Source: Streptomyces sp. Je 1-332
GTDB taxonomy: Bacteria > Actinomycetota > Actinomycetes > Streptomycetales > Streptomycetaceae
Length of the DNA: 64,000 nucleotides
Direction: 5' to 3'
Assembly: GCF_040730185.1 (NCBI RefSeq)
Contig: NZ_CP160402.1
Coordinates: 6,696,001-6,760,000 of the forward strand
Shown: in pieces, positions 60,633 through 64,000 of the stretch
Position numbering within the stretch: position 1 is the stretch's first letter
How the letters are laid out: each line of letters starts with the position of its first letter
Program-made: the position numbers and the translations under genes
Notes under the pieces: generated by a model
Told to the model about the DNA's origin: nothing
Seen by the model: only the letters and a program-made list of their open reading frames with translations
The model's database searches: none

Positions 60633-61519
60633 ACACCTTCGTCGAGCTGCTCCTCAACGGCCTCTCGATGGGGTCCGTCTACGCCCTCATCGCCCTCGGC
60701 TTCGTCGTCATCTTCCGCGCCACCGAGGTCGTGAACTTCGCGCACGCCTCACTGCTCCTGGCCGGCGGCTACGTCACCGCGTCCCTCCACGACGACATCG
60801 GCTTCTGGCCGGCGCTGCTCGTCGGCATCGCGGGCGCCGCCGTCGTCGGCGCGGCCATCGAGTTCCTCGTCATGCGCCGCTACCGGGGCGCGGACCACAG
60901 CGTCCTGGCCATCGTCACGATCGGCGTCGACATCCTGCTCACCACCGAGCTCACCCGCCGCCTCGGCACCGACGTGCTCGCCCTCGGCGACCCCTGGGGC
61001 GACTCGGTGCTCACCATCGGTTCGGTCTCCATCGCCCACACGCGGATCGCCGCGTTCGTCGCCGCCGCGCTCCTCATCACCGTTTTCCTGCTCGCCTTCC
61101 GCTACACCTCCTGGGGCGTGGCGATGCGCGCCGCCGCGGAGAGCCCGGAGACCGCCGCCCTGATGGGTGTGCGCCTGGGCAGGGTCTCGCTCGGCGCCTG
61201 GGCGGTAGCGGGAGGCCTGGCCGCCGTGGCGGCGCTCTTCCTCACCGTCTTCCCCACCCCGGGGCTCGAACGGGCCACCTCGCTCGCCGCCCTGAAGGCG
61301 TTCCCCGCCGCGATCCTCGGCGGCCTCGACTCCACCACCGGTGCGCTCGTCGGGGGCCTCGTGGTCGGGGTCACCGAATCGCTCGCCACCGGCTATCAGA
61401 GCGAACTCACCTTCCTGGGGAGGGGATTGGGCGACCTCGCGCCCTACCTCGTGATGACCGTCATCCTCCTCATCCGGCCCGCCGGACTCTTCGGCACGAA
61501 GGAGCTCGCCCGTGTCTGA
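60629..61519 (+). CDS. livH: Branched-chain-type ABC transporter permease (LivH)
   Basis: 296 residues from GTG 60629. About eight hydrophobic segments are present. The LivH hallmark near the N-terminus is NGLSMGSVYALIALGFVVIF, then EVVNFAHASLLLAGGYVTA. A cytoplasmic coupling loop (GVAMRAAAESPETAALMGV) contacts the ATPases. It is encoded with GTGA and eight-base overlaps to its neighbours, so it is part of one transcript. Confidence 0.92.
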   Translation: MNTFVELLLNGLSMGSVYALIALGFVVIFRATEVVNFAHASLLLAGGYVTASLHDDIGFWPALLVGIAGAAVVGAAIEFLVMRRYRGADHSVLAIVTIGVDILLTTELTRRLGTDVLALGDPWGDSVLTIGSVSIAHTRIAAFVAAALLITVFLLAFRYTSWGVAMRAAAESPETAALMGVRLGRVSLGAWAVAGGLAAVAALFLTVFPTPGLERATSLAALKAFPAAILGGLDSTTGALVGGLVVGVTESLATGYQSELTFLGRGLGDLAPYLVMTVILLIRPAGLFGTKELARV

Positions 61520-62639
61520 AGTCCTGGCCCGCGGACGGGAGCTGCGCTCCCGAGGCCGTACGAGGCTGACCCGCCCCCGCACGTACGTCTGGATCGCGGG
61601 CAGCGTGCTCCTGCTCGCCCTGCCCTTCTACCTCGACCGGTTCTGGCTCCAGGCGGGTCTGTTCGCCATGGCCGCCGCGATCGGCGCGATCGGCATCAAC
61701 CTCCTCACCGGCGCGACTGGCCAGCTCTCCATGGGGCACGCCTTCTTCCTCGCGATCGGCGCGTACGGATACTGCGTCTTCGCGGGGGAGGGGGGCGACA
61801 CCGGCCTGACCGGACTCGGGCTCCCCACCTGGATCGCCGCCGCCCTGGCCGTCGGCGTCGCGGGGGTCGCCGGCGGACTCTTCAGCCCCATCGCGGGACG
61901 GCTGCGCGGTGCCTACCTCGGCATCGCCACCCTCGCGCTGATCTTCATCGGGCAGCACGTGCTCTTCAACGCCCATGACCTGACCGGCGGTTCCAACGGG
62001 CGTGACGTACCGCCCCTGAGCGTCTTCGGTATCACCTTCGACGACAGCGAGCTCGTCGTGGCCGCCGTGCCGTTCGGGGCGTCGGAGAAGCTCTGGTACG
62101 CGGGGCTCGTCCTCCTGCTCGGCTGCGGACTCTTCGCCCGCGGCGTGCTGCGCGGGCGCCCCGGCCGCGCCATGAACGCCATCCGCGACCACCGCATCGC
62201 CGCCGGTGTCATCGGGGTGCCCGTGTCCCGCTACCGCGCGGGCGTCTTCGTCCTGTCGTCGATGTACGCGGGCCTCGCCGGGGTGCTGCTCGCCCTCGTC
62301 TTCCAGCGCACCGTGCCGGACTACTTCGGCATGACGCTGTCGCTCGAATACCTCGCCATGATCGTCATCGGTGGCCTCGGCTCGGTGGCGGGCGCGGTGG
62401 CAGGCGCCGCCGTGGTGTCCCTGCTGCCGCAGCTCCTGACCCGGTACAGCGACGCGCTGCCCCTGGTCTCGGCCCCCGGCACCGGCGGGATCACACCGGG
62501 CGAGGCGTCCCGGTATCTGTACGGCGCCGCCGTCGTGGCGGTGGTGCTGTTCCTGCCCGGCGGCCTGGCCGGCATCGCCGCCCGGCGCTCCAGGCCGACG
62601 TCGGGCCCAACCGCAGGGGAATCAGGGGAGGAACGATGA
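61512..62639 (+). CDS. livM: Branched-chain-type ABC transporter permease (LivM)
   Basis: 375 residues from GTG 61512, overlapping livH by eight bases. About ten membrane segments are present. LivM features: GAIGINLLTGATGQLSMGHA, FLAIGAYGYCVF, RAMNAIRDHRIAAGVIGV (coupling loop) and YLAMIVIGGLGSVAGAVAGA. It pairs with LivH to form the translocation path. Its stop overlaps the binding-protein start (ATGA). Confidence 0.92.
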   Translation: MSEVLARGRELRSRGRTRLTRPRTYVWIAGSVLLLALPFYLDRFWLQAGLFAMAAAIGAIGINLLTGATGQLSMGHAFFLAIGAYGYCVFAGEGGDTGLTGLGLPTWIAAALAVGVAGVAGGLFSPIAGRLRGAYLGIATLALIFIGQHVLFNAHDLTGGSNGRDVPPLSVFGITFDDSELVVAAVPFGASEKLWYAGLVLLLGCGLFARGVLRGRPGRAMNAIRDHRIAAGVIGVPVSRYRAGVFVLSSMYAGLAGVLLALVFQRTVPDYFGMTLSLEYLAMIVIGGLGSVAGAVAGAAVVSLLPQLLTRYSDALPLVSAPGTGGITPGEASRYLYGAAVVAVVLFLPGGLAGIAARRSRPTSGPTAGESGEER

Positions 62640-63910
62640 GTTCACGCAGGTCGACAAGGGCGAAGAGGGCCACGGCGACGGCGACGGCGCTCGCCGCGCT
62701 GCTCGCGGTGGCCGGCTGCAGCTCGAAAGCGGGGGACAGCGAGGGGGACAAGAAGGACGCGGGCGGGGTCAAGGCCGGCGTCGGAGTCTCCGCCAAGACG
62801 ATCAACCTCGGTGTGCTCACCGACATGACCGGCGTCTACGCGACCCTCGGCAAGAGCGTCACCCAGGCCCAGCAGCTCTACGTCAAGCAGACCAACGCCG
62901 ACGGCGGCATCTGCGGCCGCAAGCTGAAGCTGACCGTCCGGGACCACGGCTACGACCCCCAGAAGGCGGTCGCCGCGTACACCGAGCTGGAGCCGGACGT
63001 CCTCGGCTTCGCCCAGTTCATCGGCTCGCCGTTCGTCGCCGCGGTCAAGCAACGGATCGACGGCGACAAGAGCCTCGTACTGCCGCAGGCCTGGTCGGCG
63101 AACCTCCTCGGCAGCCCGTACGTCCGGGTCGTCGGCTCGACGTACGACCTGGAGACGATCAACGCGATCGACTTCCTGATGAAGGAGAAGGGCCTCAAGA
63201 AGGGCGACAAGCTCGGTCATGTCTACTTCGAGGGCGACTACGGCGAGAACGCCCTGGCGGGCTCGCAGTACATGGCGAAGAAGTCGGGCCTGACCGTCGT
63301 GGAGCAGAAGATCAAGGCGACCGACAACGACATGACGGCGCAGGTCGCGGCCCTGAAGAAGGCCGGTGTGAAGGCCGTGGTGATCAGCGCGGGCCCGCGG
63401 CAGGCGGCCTCCTTGGTCGGGGTCGCGGCGGCGGGCAAGTTCGACGTGCCGATCATCGGCAACAACTCGGCGTTCGCACCCCAGCTCCTGGGCACGCAGG
63501 CGGGCCCGGCCCTGGCCAAGAACTACTACGTGGCCTCACCGACACTCCCCATCGGCGCGGACACCCCCGCGGCGAAGAAGCTGGTGGGCGACTACCAGAA
63601 GGCCTACCCGAAGGACGCCCTGGACAACGGCGTGACGGCCGGCTGGACCGCGGCGTCCATCTTCGGAGAGGCCCTCAAGAAGGCCTGTGAGAGCAAGGAC
63701 CTCACCCGCGAGGGCGTCGACAAGGCGCTCCTGACGATCGACTCCTTCGACACGGGCTTCGGCGTCACCCAGGACTTCAGCGACCCCAAGGCCCCCTCGT
63801 CGAAGGAGAGCGTGATCCTGCGCCCCGACAAGAGCGTGACGGGCGGCATGAAGGTCGCGAGGGAGCCGGGAGCGGCGCAGGCGGCCGAGGGATACACACC
63901 CGGCGCCTGA
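62636..63910 (+). CDS. Substrate-binding lipoprotein of the liv-type transporter
   Basis: 424 residues. The signal ATATALAALLAVAGC gives lipobox VAGC. The Peripla_BP_6 domain reads INLGVLTDMTGVYATLGKSV, QAQQLYVKQTNADGGICGRK and LTVRDHGYDPQKAVAAYTEL. The pattern is that of leucine/amide-binding proteins; the ligand could be a branched-chain amino acid, urea, a short amide or an aromatic acid. A Cys in GGICGRK and another in KKACESKD may form a disulfide. The operon ends in a strong hairpin. Confidence 0.9.
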   Translation: MSSRRSTRAKRATATATALAALLAVAGCSSKAGDSEGDKKDAGGVKAGVGVSAKTINLGVLTDMTGVYATLGKSVTQAQQLYVKQTNADGGICGRKLKLTVRDHGYDPQKAVAAYTELEPDVLGFAQFIGSPFVAAVKQRIDGDKSLVLPQAWSANLLGSPYVRVVGSTYDLETINAIDFLMKEKGLKKGDKLGHVYFEGDYGENALAGSQYMAKKSGLTVVEQKIKATDNDMTAQVAALKKAGVKAVVISAGPRQAASLVGVAAAGKFDVPIIGNNSAFAPQLLGTQAGPALAKNYYVASPTLPIGADTPAAKKLVGDYQKAYPKDALDNGVTAGWTAASIFGEALKKACESKDLTREGVDKALLTIDSFDTGFGVTQDFSDPKAPSSKESVILRPDKSVTGGMKVAREPGAAQAAEGYTPGA

Positions 63911-63926
63911 GAGGTGTTCGAACAGC

Positions 63927-63964
63927 CAGAAGGGGCCCGAACCAAGTGGTTCGGGCCCCTTCTG
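63927..63964 (+). terminator. Strong hairpin terminator of the liv-type operon
   Basis: A perfect 17-bp stem (63927-63943 with 63948-63964) with a four-base AAGT loop lies 17 bases after the stop codon. No U-run follows, as is usual for Streptomyces terminators. Confidence 0.9.
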
Positions 63965-64000
63965 CAACGTTCAAGCGCCGCTACGGCACCTGCGCCGCCC

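Overview
The window is high-GC actinobacterial chromosome, almost certainly from a Streptomyces. Third codon positions are strongly G/C, GTG and TTG starts are frequent, and stop/start overlaps of the ATGA/GTGA type are common. Family signatures also fit: gluABCD glutamate uptake, PcaL, the F420-dependent LLM oxidoreductase beside hydantoinase genes, baeRF3, and extragenic repeats of the GCGCAGTTCCCCGCG type. No rRNA, tRNA, CRISPR array, phage or large biosynthetic cluster was seen.

Left part, about 1-14.6 kb, looks accessory and partly decayed. It holds the 3' end of a large DNA-repair-type ATPase, a SpoIIE-like phosphatase divergent from a PucR-type regulator, and an IS110 remnant fused to a frameshifted zinc alcohol dehydrogenase. 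An aromatic-acid-exporter-like membrane protein, a frameshifted CYP152-like P450 remnant and three small stress-type genes (one apparently with a CTG start) follow. Next is a molybdopterin oxidoreductase that has lost the usual [4Fe-4S] cysteines and is coupled to a His-rich small protein, then a lipoprotein / 27-residue membrane peptide / duplicated membrane protein cassette, and finally an Rhs remnant broken by a frameshift and a stop codon.

From 14.7 to 34.8 kb the genes look intact and housekeeping-like: orphan PcaL, MBL hydrolase, exonuclease III, secreted SGNH esterase, TPR protein, gluABCD, secreted S15 peptidase, L,D-transpeptidase, gamma-glutamyltransferase, methionine aminopeptidase divergent from a small XRE regulator, and a TetR-controlled SDR/SnoaL pair.

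From 35.0 to 39.7 kb lies a reductive pyrimidine/hydantoin catabolic operon: beta-ureidopropionase, aminotransferase, dihydropyrimidinase and an F420-type LLM oxidoreductase. At 39.7-42.4 kb an ECF41-type sigma factor faces a CMD(AhpD-like)-YceI-(broken EEP) operon. The divergent intergenic region carries a perfect 26-bp inverted repeat, and each arm reads as an ECF41-type promoter. This is the most informative regulatory find in the window. Further on are a DUF4232 lipoprotein, a domain-permuted lipoate ligase, arcD-arcA, an FxLYD-like lipoprotein, baeRF3, an inositol monophosphatase and a phytoene-dehydrogenase-like flavoprotein.

From 51.6 kb come a tandem repeat, an alkylation-repair pair (Ada/AlkA fusion plus Ogt), a coupled ADP-ribosylglycohydrolase/Nudix pair, glycerate kinase, a 69-bp tandem repeat array and a PucR-type regulator. 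That regulator is divergent from a complete, tightly overlapping branched-chain-amino-acid-type ABC operon (livF-G-H-M-K order) that ends in a strong terminator.
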